NCBI RefSeq assembly: GCF_013410545.1
Contig: NZ_JACCFV010000001.1
Coordinates: forward strand, 496,001 to 560,000
Length of the DNA stretch: 64,000 bases
Direction of reading: 5' to 3'
Source of the DNA: Pseudoclavibacter chungangensis
GTDB lineage: Bacteria > Actinomycetota > Actinomycetes > Actinomycetales > Microbacteriaceae
In this document: one piece after another, positions 32,798-42,303 of the stretch
Numbering within the stretch: position 1 is the stretch's first letter
Layout of the letters: every line of letters begins with the position of its first letter
Program-made: the position numbers and the translations under genes
Notes under the pieces: generated by a model
The model's input: the letters and a program-made list of their open reading frames with translations, nothing else
What the model was told of the DNA's origin: nothing
Databases searched by the model: none

Positions 32798-34000
32798 ATG
32801 GACCGGTTCGGGATGACCTCGGCACGGCGATTCGAAGGCTACGTCCGATGGTCGCTGTACATCCTTCTCGCGCTCCCCCTCGCCCCGCTCATGCCGTTCG
32901 CGGCCATCGCCTCCTTCCGCCTGCGCCAAGGGGACATGGTCGGCGGGACGATCGCGGTGTCACTGCTCCTGGGCGTGTCGGCGCTCGCGCTCGTCGGGTG
33001 CAACATCGTCGTCGCCCGGGCCGGATTCCAGCGTCTCTCCGAGGAGGACTCGCCGCTGCCGGCGTGGCTCCTCGCCGCCTGGGCGGCGGCCGCCGTCATC
33101 CATCTGACGTGCGCTGCGTTCCTCGCCTCCGTCGACCTCGAGGTCTACGGGCGCGGACTCACCGTCGCGGCGGTGTGTGCGATCGGGACGATCGTGTCCG
33201 CACTCACTCCCCAACTCTCGAGCAGGCAACTGCTTGTCGTGTGCGCGGTGCTCACGGTGCCGATCATCGGCTACGGCGTGTTCGTCTCGGCCGGTGACGC
33301 GATCCTGGTCGCACTGTTCGTGTGGTTCCTCTCGTGGATGGCCTGGCTCACCGTCTGGATGCTCCGCGTGATGTACGAACTCCAGGACGCGCACGAAGTG
33401 CGCGCCGATCTCGCGCTCGCCGAGGAGCGCCTGCGCATCTCGCGCGACCTGCACGACGTGTTCGGACGAACGCTCGCGACGATCGCCGTCAAGAGCGAAC
33501 TCGCGAGCGAACTGAGTCGCCGCGGCAAACAGGAGCGTGCGGGCGTCGAGATGGCCGAGGTGCGCAGACTCGCCGAGACCGCGGGGACGGAGGTGCGACG
33601 CGTCGTCCGCGGCGAACTCCGCCCGAGCTGGGCCGAGGAACTCGAAGGGGCGCGCGCGCTCCTCGACTCGGCGGGCATCCGCTGCATCGTGAGCGGCGAC
33701 GACGTCCCACCCGTGGTGGCGGAGACGCTCGCCTGGGTCGTACGCGAGGGCGTCACCAACATCCTGCGGCACTCGGAGGCCTCGACCGTCACGATCGCGA
33801 CCGCCGCGGAGGCGCACGAGATCGTCCTCACGCTCGCCAACGACGGCGCAGGGGCGCGCGAGGGCGGCGAGGGCGGGTCCGGCATCGACGCGATGTCCGA
33901 ACGACTGCGCGCGATGGGCGGCGCGCTCGAGGTCCGCCGCGACGGCGACTGGTTCCTCCTCGAGGCGACCGCGCCCACCCACACGGAGGTGTCCCGATGA
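32798..34000 (+). CDS. NarL/DesK-type sensor histidine kinase
   Basis: A 400-residue membrane sensor. About six hydrophobic segments fill residues 15-190. The HisKA_3 box RISRDLHDVFGRTLATIAVK has the phospho-acceptor His219, and a degenerate HATPase domain has WVVREGVTNILRHS and LANDGAG...GSGIDAMSERL. GACAGGAGAA precedes the ATG. It overlaps its response regulator by ATGA. The signal is unknown; such pairs often sense envelope stress. Confidence 0.92.
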   Translation: MDRFGMTSARRFEGYVRWSLYILLALPLAPLMPFAAIASFRLRQGDMVGGTIAVSLLLGVSALALVGCNIVVARAGFQRLSEEDSPLPAWLLAAWAAAAVIHLTCAAFLASVDLEVYGRGLTVAAVCAIGTIVSALTPQLSSRQLLVVCAVLTVPIIGYGVFVSAGDAILVALFVWFLSWMAWLTVWMLRVMYELQDAHEVRADLALAEERLRISRDLHDVFGRTLATIAVKSELASELSRRGKQERAGVEMAEVRRLAETAGTEVRRVVRGELRPSWAEELEGARALLDSAGIRCIVSGDDVPPVVAETLAWVVREGVTNILRHSEASTVTIATAAEAHEIVLTLANDGAGAREGGEGGSGIDAMSERLRAMGGALEVRRDGDWFLLEATAPTHTEVSR

Positions 34001-34602
34001 TCCGCATCCTGCTCGCCGACGACGAACAGCTCATCCGCGACGCGATCGCCGGTCTGCTCGAACTCGAGGACGACTTCGAGGTCGTCGCACGCGCCGCATC
34101 GGGGAGCGAAGCGCTCTCGGCCGCCCGCTCCCTGCACCCCGACATCGCGCTCCTCGACCTGCAGATGCCGGCGCCCGACGGCATCGAGGTCGCCCGCACC
34201 CTCGCGAGCGAAAAACCCGACTGTCGCTGCATCATCGTCACGTCGCACGGTCGCCCCGGCTACCTCAAGTCGGCGCTCGCGGCCGGTGTCCGGGGATTCG
34301 TACCCAAGACCGTGCCCGCCGCCGTCCTCGCACAGGTCGTGCGAACCGTCGCGGCGGGCGGCCGTCACGTCGACCCGCAGTTGGCGGCCGAAGCGATCTC
34401 GGCGGGCGACTCACCGCTCACACCACGCGAGGCCGATGTCCTCGCCCTCGCTCGCGACGGCGCGTCGGTCGACGAGATCGCGGGTCGCGTCTCGCTCTCA
34501 CGAGGCACCGTGCGCAACTACCTCTCGGCGGCGGCCACCAAACTCGGTGCCGTCAACCGCCACGAGGCCGCGCGCATCGCGTCCGAGCACGGGTGGATCT
34601 GA
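33997..34602 (+). CDS. LuxR/NarL-type response regulator
   Basis: A 201-residue response regulator. The receiver domain has acidic pocket Asp8-Asp9, phospho-acceptor Asp54 in LLDLQMP and the switch Lys in GFVPKT. The LuxR HTH is LTPREADVLALARDGASVDE then RGTVRNYLSAAATKLGA. It is partnered with the kinase whose stop overlaps its start. Confidence 0.95.
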   Translation: MIRILLADDEQLIRDAIAGLLELEDDFEVVARAASGSEALSAARSLHPDIALLDLQMPAPDGIEVARTLASEKPDCRCIIVTSHGRPGYLKSALAAGVRGFVPKTVPAAVLAQVVRTVAAGGRHVDPQLAAEAISAGDSPLTPREADVLALARDGASVDEIAGRVSLSRGTVRNYLSAAATKLGAVNRHEAARIASEHGWI

Positions 34603-34639
34603 CGAGCTCTCCCCGGCAGCGCGGCGCCGCGCGGCGGGG

Positions 34640-35425
34640 TCAGCGGGCGTCCCGCCGCCGATCCTCGGCATCGTCGTCCGAGAGGACCTCCTGACGGCGA
34701 CGCGTGCGCTCAACGACCTCCGAGATGTCGATCGTCGACGTGTCGATCGGCATGTCCTCGGCGGCGTCGTTCTGCTCGATGTCGGCGAACAGGGCCTCGG
34801 GGTCGAGCTCCTCACGCGTATCGGGCTTCTCGGGCCCGAAGCCGAGCCACCGACGCTTCGGGAAGTGGACGCGTTCCGTCGACCACCACACGGCACAGAG
34901 CGTGCACAGCACGATCGTCGTGAGCAGGACGATCCCCGGGCCGGCGAGAACGGGGAATTCACCGTTCGCCGCGTCGATGCGCAGGAACCCGAACAGGAAC
35001 ATCCAGCCGGCCCCGAGCGCCGAGAGCAACGACCAGAGGAACAGCGAGTTCGCGGGGATCATCGCGAAGTTCGCGATCCGGAGGATGATCTGGACGACCA
35101 GCAGCAGAACCGGCACCACCGGAACGAGCCCGAAGAGGATGTTGCCGATGACGGAGTACCCCGTCGCGGCAGCGAGGTTGCCCAGGCCGAACCCGAGCCA
35201 CAGCAACTGCCACGCGTTCAACCAGTCGGCCACGCGGTCGAGCGGGATCTCGGAACGCCACCACGGCACGAACAGGGTCACGACGAGCACGACCGCGACG
35301 AGCGTGAGCGCGACCTGCTTGCCGCGGTACGCCGGGTACGAGGAGAGCGGGAAGTCGCTGTGGACGAGCGAACCGCCGTCCTGCCCCGCGCCCTCGGACG
35401 CGGGCGGAGTCGAGGAGGTGGCCAT
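34640..35425 (-). CDS. multi-pass membrane protein of unknown function
   Basis: A 261-residue protein with five to six hydrophobic segments between residues about 35 and 190 (TLVAVVLVVTLFVPWW, FGLVPVVPVLLLVVQIIL) and a highly charged cytoplasmic tail rich in Asp, Glu and Arg. I do not recognise the family. It is convergent with the response regulator gene; the 37-base gap holds a GC-rich dyad. ATG 35425. Confidence 0.75.
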   Translation of the reverse strand: MATSSTPPASEGAGQDGGSLVHSDFPLSSYPAYRGKQVALTLVAVVLVVTLFVPWWRSEIPLDRVADWLNAWQLLWLGFGLGNLAAATGYSVIGNILFGLVPVVPVLLLVVQIILRIANFAMIPANSLFLWSLLSALGAGWMFLFGFLRIDAANGEFPVLAGPGIVLLTTIVLCTLCAVWWSTERVHFPKRRWLGFGPEKPDTREELDPEALFADIEQNDAAEDMPIDTSTIDISEVVERTRRRQEVLSDDDAEDRRRDAR

Positions 35426-35650
35426 GAACTCGAGCCTATCGGGCGTCCCGGAGAACGACCGGAAGGCGGGCCGGGCGCCGGCAGTGTGTGCCGGGGTGGT
35501 TCGCCGATGGGTGATCCGCTCGCAATCGTCGGGAGCGGGGCGCACAATGGATGACGGTCGCGAACCGACGGACCTCCGTCGGACGGACGTGGCCCCGATG
35601 CGCCAACACGCCTCGGTCGACGCGTCGAAGGACGCAGGAGAGGCAGCTCT

Positions 35651-36280
35651 GTGACGGATCGGTTCCACAGGCCCGTGCGGGTCCCGCTCGAGGCGTTCGA
35701 GGCGCTGCTCGGCGGGCACGATCCCGCCGATGTGACGCGCGTCGCCCACGACACCGCGTCGGCACTGTTGAACCGTGCGCGCGGTGAGCGCGACGCCGAG
35801 GTGCTCGACCGCATGATCGCCTTCACCGACGAGCACGGCATCGACGACATCGCCGAGGTGTGGGCGCCGGCGAGCGCGGAGTCGCTCCCGGGCTCGCTGT
35901 GGCGGCTCTACCTCGTCCGCGAGTCGGTGAAACGCGATCCCGAGGACGCGAGCTACGTGTTCCGCCGCGGGCTCGAGGTCGACCGGGGAATCGGTCACGT
36001 CGTCGCCGGTGCCGTCACGCCGACGGGGCCGGACGAGATCGTGGCCCTCACCGACGAGATCCTGCGGGGCGCGTTCACGGGCGACTTCTCGATCGCGCTC
36101 GAGCGTGCCGCCGCATTCTGCGCCGTCATGTCGCAGGGAGCCGCTGCGCTCGCGGGCGACGCGGAGCGCACGGAGCCGGACCGAGCCCACACCGACACGC
36201 TCCGATCGGCACGCTTCCTGTTGTTCGCGCAGGAACTGCACGCGAGCGCACTTCTGGCGCGCGACGACGCACTGGACTGA
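35651..36280 (+). CDS. conserved actinobacterial protein, function unknown
   Basis: A 209-residue, largely helical acidic protein starting TDRFHRPVRVPLEAFEALLGG. The pattern FRRGLEVDRGIGHVVAGAVTPTGPDEI resembles a family often labelled, without good grounds, as an RNA polymerase beta-like protein in actinobacteria. I see no polymerase motif. GTG 35651 follows AGGAGAGGCA. It is followed by a tandem-repeat region. Function unassigned. Confidence 0.7.
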   Translation: MTDRFHRPVRVPLEAFEALLGGHDPADVTRVAHDTASALLNRARGERDAEVLDRMIAFTDEHGIDDIAEVWAPASAESLPGSLWRLYLVRESVKRDPEDASYVFRRGLEVDRGIGHVVAGAVTPTGPDEIVALTDEILRGAFTGDFSIALERAAAFCAVMSQGAAALAGDAERTEPDRAHTDTLRSARFLLFAQELHASALLARDDALD

Positions 36281-36308
36281 CGCGTCGCGACAACGCGCTC
36301 CGGGGCGG

Positions 36309-36468
36309 TGCACCCTGAACGTGGTGCGCGCTGCACGTGGCGCGCGCTGCACGTGGCGCGCGCTGCACGTGGCGCGCGCTGCACGTGGCGCGCGCTGCAC
36401 GTGGCGCGCACTGCAGGCGAATCGCCCTGAACGCGGTGCACCCTGAACGCGGATCGCCCTGAACGCGG
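36309..36468. repeat. array of ten 16-bp tandem repeats
   Basis: Ten contiguous 16-bp units. Units 2-6 are CGCGCGCTGCACGTGG or one or two bases different; units 1, 8, 9 and 10 follow the related form TGCACCCTGAACGCGG or ATCGCCCTGAACGCGG; unit 7 is intermediate. There are no spacers, so it is not CRISPR. It lies between a conserved gene and the pst operon. Confidence 0.9.
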
Positions 36469-36663
36469 ATCGCGATGCCGCGGCCGACACACCCGGCACG
36501 GGCTGTTCGCGCCTCGCGAAGCACCGCCACCACGGGGCGACACGCACCGCGGGGCCGCGTACACTCGATGACTGCCGGGCCGCAGTAACCCCGGGCTCCA
36601 ATATTCGCCGCTTCGAGCGGCCTTCCGCCGAGAGGCGTTCTGCGGTCCGGCCCCACACATCAG

Positions 36664-36691
36664 ATGCCCCGGTCCGAACGGACCGGGGCAT
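36664..36691. terminator. 12-bp hairpin with GAAC loop
   Basis: ATGCCCCGGTCC / GGACCGGGGCAT, perfect, with a four-base loop. It may terminate transcription from the left (the 35651 gene) or be part of a small RNA. No U-run is evident. Confidence 0.5.
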
Positions 36692-36724
36692 CGTGTCGTC
36701 CGCAGCACGTTCCCCGCACGAACA

Positions 36725-36775
36725 AAGCCGGGTTGTTGCTACCGGGCCTGCGGCCCGGTAGCAACAACCCGGCTT
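36725..36775 (-). terminator. 24-bp perfect hairpin downstream of pstB
   Basis: The left arm 36725-36748 (starting AAGCCGGGTTG) pairs perfectly with 36752-36775, with a three-base loop. On the minus strand it lies 90 bases past the pstB stop and is followed by TTTGTT, so it is the probable pst operon terminator and is likely bidirectional. Confidence 0.75.
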
Positions 36776-36865
36776 CGTTTCGGTCTCTTTCCCGCGATGC
36801 TGTCGTGGCCCCGTGTGTGACCGGGTGAGGCCGCGACAGCGCGCGAGGCGAGGGGAAGGGACGGA

Positions 36866-37645
<780 letters not shown>

Positions 37646-37691
37646 AGGGGTTCCTTACTGACTCGCTGCCCGAACGGGCGAAGAAGAATGA

Positions 37692-38810
37692 CTAACGGCC
37701 CTTGGGGGCGAAGAAGTGGGCTATGAGCCGGGCGACGAGGTTGAGCACCATGACGATGAGCAACAGCACGAGCGCGCCGGTCCAGGCCAGGTTGAGCATG
37801 TTCTCCGCGCCCGCGCCGACCTGCTGCGTGTAGGAGCGGTAGACGAACACGGGGAGGCTCATCATCGGCCCCTGGAACAGGTTGTAGTTCATGAACGTGT
37901 TGAAGCCCGCGGCGATGAGCAGCGGCGCCGACTCGCCGATGACGCGCGAGATGGCGAGCATGACACCCGTCGTGATGCCGGCGATCGCGGTGGGCAGGAC
38001 GACCTTCGAGATCGTCAGCCACTTCGGCACACCGAGCGCGTAGCTCGCCTCACGGAGCTCATTGGGGACGAGGCGGATCATCTCCTCGCTCGAACGCACG
38101 ACCGTGGGGATCATGAGCACCGTGAGCGAGAGGGCGCCGGCGAAGCCGTTGCGCACGTTGGTGAGCGGCAGACCGAGCGTGTTCAGGATGAGCATGAACA
38201 GCGTGTACGCGAACAGACCGGCGACGATAGACGGGACGCCCGTCATGACGTCGACGAAGAAGTTGATCGCCCGGGCGAGCCAGCCCTTGCCGTACTCGAC
38301 GAGGTAGATGGCCGTGAACAGGCCGATCGGCACCGAGATGATCGTCGCGGTGAGCGTGATGAGCAGCGTGCCGATGATGGCGTGGATGCCACCGCCGCCC
38401 TCGAACACGACACCGACCATCGACGAGCTGAAGAACGTGCCGTCGAAGCGGGCGATGCCCTTCGAGATGAGCGTCCAAAGGAGTGACAGGAGTGGGATGA
38501 GCGCCAGCACGAACGCCGTCGAGACGAGCGCGGTGACGAAGCGGTTCGCGGCCTGGCGCCCGCCCTCGACGGCCCGCGAGACGACCCACGTGGCGATGAG
38601 GTTGAGCAGACCGCCGACGACGATCGCGCCGGTCCAGTTCGTCGACTGGCCGCTCGCGGCCGCCACGAGGAAGAAGAGGATGAGTGACACCGCGAGCGAG
38701 CCCGCGAGGATGACCCAGGGCGTCCGCGTGTGCAGGCGACCCGACGCGAGTGCGTTCTTCATCGGCGTGCCGGGCGTCGCCGGCGCGGGGGAGTTGGTGG
38801 TGGTCGTCAT
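37692..38810 (-). CDS. pstA: phosphate ABC transporter permease PstA
   Basis: A 372-residue permease with six core transmembrane segments plus extra N-terminal hydrophobic segments at about residues 32-80. The permease EAA loop is EASYALGVPKWLTISKVVLP. ATG 38810 overlaps the pstC stop (TGATG). With PstC it forms the membrane channel of the high-affinity phosphate importer. Confidence 0.96.
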   Translation of the reverse strand: MTTTTNSPAPATPGTPMKNALASGRLHTRTPWVILAGSLAVSLILFFLVAAASGQSTNWTGAIVVGGLLNLIATWVVSRAVEGGRQAANRFVTALVSTAFVLALIPLLSLLWTLISKGIARFDGTFFSSSMVGVVFEGGGGIHAIIGTLLITLTATIISVPIGLFTAIYLVEYGKGWLARAINFFVDVMTGVPSIVAGLFAYTLFMLILNTLGLPLTNVRNGFAGALSLTVLMIPTVVRSSEEMIRLVPNELREASYALGVPKWLTISKVVLPTAIAGITTGVMLAISRVIGESAPLLIAAGFNTFMNYNLFQGPMMSLPVFVYRSYTQQVGAGAENMLNLAWTGALVLLLIVMVLNLVARLIAHFFAPKGR

Positions 38811-39838
38811 CAGTTCGCTCCGGAGAATTGGCTGCGGCGGCTCACGATCCAGCGCGCGATCGAGTTGACGATCAGCGTGATCGCGAACAGCACGAGACCC
38901 GAGGCGATGAGCACGTTGATGTCGAGGCCGGAGGCCTCGGGGAACGAGAGCGCGATGTTCGCGGCGATCGTGGACGGGTTGGTGCTCGACGTGAGCTGGA
39001 AGGTGATGACGCCCGAGGCGGAGAGCACCATGGCCACGGCCATCGTCTCGCCGAGCGCACGCCCGAGGCCGAGCATGACGGAGGAGACCATGCCGGAGCG
39101 GGCGAACGGCAGCACGGACATCTTCACCATCTCCCAGCGCGTCGCGCCGAGGGCCAGTGCGGCTTCCTCGTGCAGGCGAGGCGTCTGGAGGAAGACCTCA
39201 CGCGTGAGCGAGGTGATGATCGGCAGGATCATGACGGCGAGCACGATGGCCGCCGTGAGGATCGTGCGGCCCGTCGACGAGACGTCGCCCGAGAAGAGCG
39301 GCAGCCATCCCACGTTGGAGTTCAGCCACGCGTAGAACGGTGCGACGAACGGGCCGAGCACCGTCGCACCCCAGAGGCCGAAGACGACCGAGGGGACCGC
39401 GGCGAGCAGGTCGATGACGTAGCCGAGGGTCGCGGCGAGCTTCCGGGGCGCGTAGTGCGTGATGAACAGTGCGACGAGGATCGCGATCGGCACCGAGATG
39501 ATGAGCGCGAGCAGCGAGGCCCAGAGCGTGCCGAAGACGAGCGGCAGCACGTACCAGAAGAAGTTGCCCTCGCCGTCGGGGTTCGCGATGTTGGTCGACT
39601 TCTCGATGAACTCGCTGTTGTGTGCGGCATCCGGAAGGAAGGCGGGGAACCCCTGCACGAGCAGGAAGAAGAAGACGGCGGCGAGGATCGCGAGGATGAG
39701 CGATCCGGAGAACGTGGAAAGGAACTCGAAGACGAGGTCGGCGGGACGCTTGGGAGCCTTGCCGCTCGGCGGTGTCGGGGAATCCTGCGGAGGCGGTGGG
39801 GCCGTGTCCTCGGCCTTCTTGATGGTGTCGGCAGTCAT
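38810..39838 (-). CDS. pstC: phosphate ABC transporter permease PstC
   Basis: A 342-residue permease with six transmembrane segments. The EAA loop is EAALALGATRWEMVKMSVLP. A proline-rich N-terminal 35 residues precede the first segment. ATG 39838. It is separated from pstS by a strong hairpin, which should lower its expression relative to pstS. Confidence 0.96.
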   Translation of the reverse strand: MTADTIKKAEDTAPPPPQDSPTPPSGKAPKRPADLVFEFLSTFSGSLILAILAAVFFFLLVQGFPAFLPDAAHNSEFIEKSTNIANPDGEGNFFWYVLPLVFGTLWASLLALIISVPIAILVALFITHYAPRKLAATLGYVIDLLAAVPSVVFGLWGATVLGPFVAPFYAWLNSNVGWLPLFSGDVSSTGRTILTAAIVLAVMILPIITSLTREVFLQTPRLHEEAALALGATRWEMVKMSVLPFARSGMVSSVMLGLGRALGETMAVAMVLSASGVITFQLTSSTNPSTIAANIALSFPEASGLDINVLIASGLVLFAITLIVNSIARWIVSRRSQFSGAN

Positions 39839-39902
39839 CTGCGGGACGTGTTCCTTGCTCGGAGGGTCAGTCGGTGGGTGCGGACACCCGTGAATGGTGC
39901 GA

Positions 39903-39945
39903 CGGTGCCCGGTGACGAGCGTTCAACGCTCGTCACCGGGCACCG
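39903..39945 (-). terminator. attenuating hairpin between pstS and pstC
   Basis: A perfect 19-bp stem (left arm begins CGGTGCCCGGTGACGAGCG) with a five-base loop, 16 bases past the pstS stop. It should stop or slow part of the transcription, giving more pstS than pstCAB message. It may also protect pstS mRNA. Confidence 0.75.
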
Positions 39946-39960
39946 TTGCCGAGGGAATCG

Positions 39961-41052
39961 CTACTTGATGGCTCCGGCGGCCTCGGCGGCCTTCTTCTGG
40001 AGGTCGGCCGAGAGCGGCGCGGAGTGCGCGGTCTCGGCGGCGGCGTTCTGACCGTCCGCGCTCACGACGTACTCGAAGTACGCCTTGACGTTCGCACCGA
40101 CGGCCGGGTCGGCGTACTCGGCGCAGCCGATGAGGTACGAGACGAGCACGACGGGGTAGACGCCCTCCTCGGTGCGGTTGAGGTCGTAGACGAGGTCGGT
40201 CGGCGCGCGACCCTCTTCGATCGTCGACGCGTCGACGACGGCCGAGGCTGCGTCGGGCGACAGCTCGACGACCTTGTCGCCGACCTTGAGGCTCGCGATG
40301 GTGAAGTCACCGGCGGCCGAGTTGTCGAGGTAACCGATCGTGCCGTTCCCCGTCTTGATGGCGTTCTGCACGCCGGGGGTCTCCTGGGCGGCCTCGCCAC
40401 CCTGGATCGGCCACTCCTCGACGGAGCCGTAGGTCCACACGTCGGGGGCCGCGGCGTCGAGGTACTCGGTGAAGTTGCCGGTCGTACCCGACTTGTCCGA
40501 GCGGTGCACGGGGTTGATCGCGAGGTCGGGGAGCGTGACGCCCTCGTTCGTCGCGGCGATCGCCGGGTCGTTCCAGGTCGTGATCGTGCCGGCGAAGATG
40601 CCCGCGAGCGTGGCGGGGTCGAGCGTGAGCTTGTCGACGCCCTCCACGTTGAACGCGATCGCGATGGGCGAGATGTAGGCGGGGATCTCGACGAGGTCCG
40701 AGCCATCGGCACAGCCCGAGAAGCCGCCGGCCTCGATCTCGTCCTTCTTGAAGGCGCGGTCCGAGCCGATGAACTGGCTCGTGCCGTTCTGGAAGTCGGT
40801 GCGACCGGCACCCGAGCCACCACCGGCGTAGTTGATCTGGATGCCGGGCTGGAGGGCCTGGAAACCGGCGATCCAGGTGGTCTGCGCGGTGCCCTGCGAC
40901 GAGGCGCCCGAACCGGCGAGCGTGCCGGTGAGGTCGCCGGCCGTCTGGCCCTCGCCACCCGTCGCAGGCGTCTCGTTGGTCGCGCAGGCCGCGAGCGTGA
41001 GCGCTGCGACGGCAGTCATGGCGAGCGTGGCGCCGATGCGCGTGAGCTTCAT
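39961..41052 (-). CDS. pstS: phosphate-binding lipoprotein PstS
   Basis: A 363-residue solute-binding lipoprotein. Signal KLTRIGATLAMTAVAALTLA with lipobox LAAC. Phosphate-binding phrases are GSGASSQGTAQTTWIAGF, FIGSDRAFK and HRSDKSGTTGNFTEYL, where the TGT/SGT region coordinates phosphate. ATG 41052 has AGGGAAA upstream; ATG 41067 would add five residues. A PHO box lies about 95 bases upstream. Confidence 0.97.
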   Translation of the reverse strand: MKLTRIGATLAMTAVAALTLAACATNETPATGGEGQTAGDLTGTLAGSGASSQGTAQTTWIAGFQALQPGIQINYAGGGSGAGRTDFQNGTSQFIGSDRAFKKDEIEAGGFSGCADGSDLVEIPAYISPIAIAFNVEGVDKLTLDPATLAGIFAGTITTWNDPAIAATNEGVTLPDLAINPVHRSDKSGTTGNFTEYLDAAAPDVWTYGSVEEWPIQGGEAAQETPGVQNAIKTGNGTIGYLDNSAAGDFTIASLKVGDKVVELSPDAASAVVDASTIEEGRAPTDLVYDLNRTEEGVYPVVLVSYLIGCAEYADPAVGANVKAYFEYVVSADGQNAAAETAHSAPLSADLQKKAAEAAGAIK

Positions 41053-41146
41053 TGAGTTTCCCTTCAAGGGTGAATCAGGTGTCTGGGGGCCGTTCCCGGC
41101 TCCGAGGGAAAGCTAGGTGCCGGACATGACGCGCCGTCCCTCCTGA

Positions 41147-41164
41147 GGTGAACGCCAGGTGAAC
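41147..41164 (-). promoter_or_regulatory. PHO box upstream of pstS
   Basis: On the minus strand GTTCACCTGGCGTTCACC: two GTTCACC units 11 bp apart, the actinobacterial PhoP-binding direct repeat. Position about 95 bases upstream of pstS fits phosphate-starvation control. PhoP itself is not in the window. Confidence 0.85.
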
Positions 41165-41209
41165 GCGCCGGGAATCGGCTGCGGATCCGCTGATCACCGC
41201 TCGGGAAAC

Positions 41210-41245
41210 GGATCGGGCGGGCGACCTCGGTCGCCCGCCCGATCC
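41210..41245 (-). terminator. terminator of the glnR-mshD-ppk-Nudix cluster
   Basis: A perfect 16-bp stem (left arm GGATCGGGCGGGCGAC) with loop CTCG, 43 bases past the Nudix gene stop. It separates that cluster from the pstS promoter. Confidence 0.8.
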
Positions 41246-41287
41246 AGTCGTTCGGTGGGATTCCCAGGGGCCACCCGGGTGCCCCGG

Positions 41288-42253
41288 TCATACGAGGGGG
41301 CCGTGCTCCTCGATCGCGACGATGCCGCCGTCGGGGTGCTCCGTCGAGAGGTGCACGAGCACGCACTCGGCCGTCGAGAGCATGGCGTGGCGGGATGCCG
41401 CGCCGGCCGGGCTCCCGGCCGCGAGCGCGATCTCGCGGGCGATCTCGGGGATCACGGGGGAGTGGCTGCACAGGACGGTCGTCCGACCCGACGCGACGAC
41501 GTCCCGCACGACCTCGGGGATACCGTCCCCGCCGTCGTCGTACGCGTTCTGCGAGATGGCCGGGACGGTCCGCGGCTCGATGCCCATGGCCTCGGCGAGC
41601 GGTCGCACCGTCGACGTGCACCGCACGGCGTCGGACGAGAGGATCACCTGCGGCGAGAACGCCCGGAGGATCGGAACGACGAGTTCCGCCTGCTCGACAC
41701 CGCGAGCGGTGAGCGGGCGGGACGCGTCGTCGCCGGGCCAACCGAGCGGCGGCACGGCCTTCGCGTGTCGGAGCGCGATCACGGCGAAGGTGCGCAGCGT
41801 TCCCGCGTCGACGCGCTCCTGGAAGCGGTCGAGCACATCGCGATCGAGCTCGTAACTGACGAGCTTGCGAGCCTTGCGAACCGACAGCCACTCGACGCGG
41901 TCGACCTCGTCGTTCGGCGTGAACGGGTGCTCCCGGAACATCTCCTCGGTCACCTCGGCGGTCCAGTAGTGGACCTCCTTCCGGCGTCCGGAGGGCAGGT
42001 CGTACTCGACGGAACCGAGCGGTGCGCCGAGCGTCGCGGGATAGCCCGTCTCCTCGAGCACCTCCCGCGCCGCCGTCTCGGGCAGCGTCTCGCCGGGATC
42101 GACCTTGCCCTTCGCGAGGGAATGGTCGCGGTGCCGGTCACGGTGGATCACGAGGACCCGGATCTTGTCGCCCTCCTGCCGCCACAGGACGGCTCCTGCG
42201 GCGTACACGGAGGTGAGCTCGGTCGGCTCGTCGGTCGTGGAGACGGTGGTCAT
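41288..42253 (-). CDS. Nudix hydrolase fused to SixA-like histidine phosphatase
   Basis: A 321-residue two-domain protein. The N-terminal Nudix box is GKVDPGETLPETAAREVLEE followed by TGYP (residues about 48-71). The C-terminal phosphatase domain starts ALRHAKAVPP, with the catalytic RH, and has LCSHSP near its second His. This matches mycobacterial MutT1-like proteins, which hydrolyse 8-oxo-dGTP or dinucleoside polyphosphates. ATG 42253. It lies 50 bases after the polyphosphate kinase gene. Confidence 0.88.
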   Translation of the reverse strand: MTTVSTTDEPTELTSVYAAGAVLWRQEGDKIRVLVIHRDRHRDHSLAKGKVDPGETLPETAAREVLEETGYPATLGAPLGSVEYDLPSGRRKEVHYWTAEVTEEMFREHPFTPNDEVDRVEWLSVRKARKLVSYELDRDVLDRFQERVDAGTLRTFAVIALRHAKAVPPLGWPGDDASRPLTARGVEQAELVVPILRAFSPQVILSSDAVRCTSTVRPLAEAMGIEPRTVPAISQNAYDDGGDGIPEVVRDVVASGRTTVLCSHSPVIPEIAREIALAAGSPAGAASRHAMLSTAECVLVHLSTEHPDGGIVAIEEHGPLV

Positions 42254-42303
42254 CGGTTCCGATCTCTCTTCATCGCCCTGGGGCGGCGGCGGTCGATCCG
42301 ATC

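Larger units (their letters stand above)
36281..36865. other. repeat- and hairpin-rich intergenic region
   Basis: 585 bases without a recognised gene. They hold a ten-unit 16-bp tandem array (36309-36468), a 12-bp hairpin (36664-36691) and a 24-bp perfect hairpin (36725-36775) that faces the 3' end of pstB. The stretch 36540-36660 has further GC-rich dyads and could encode a small RNA, but I cannot assign one. Confidence 0.6.

Noticed and set aside
35651..36280. RNA polymerase beta subunit
   Set aside because: This label is often attached to similar small proteins, but no polymerase motif is visible in 209 residues.
36309..36468. CRISPR array
   Set aside because: The units are contiguous 16-mers with no spacers and no cas genes are present.
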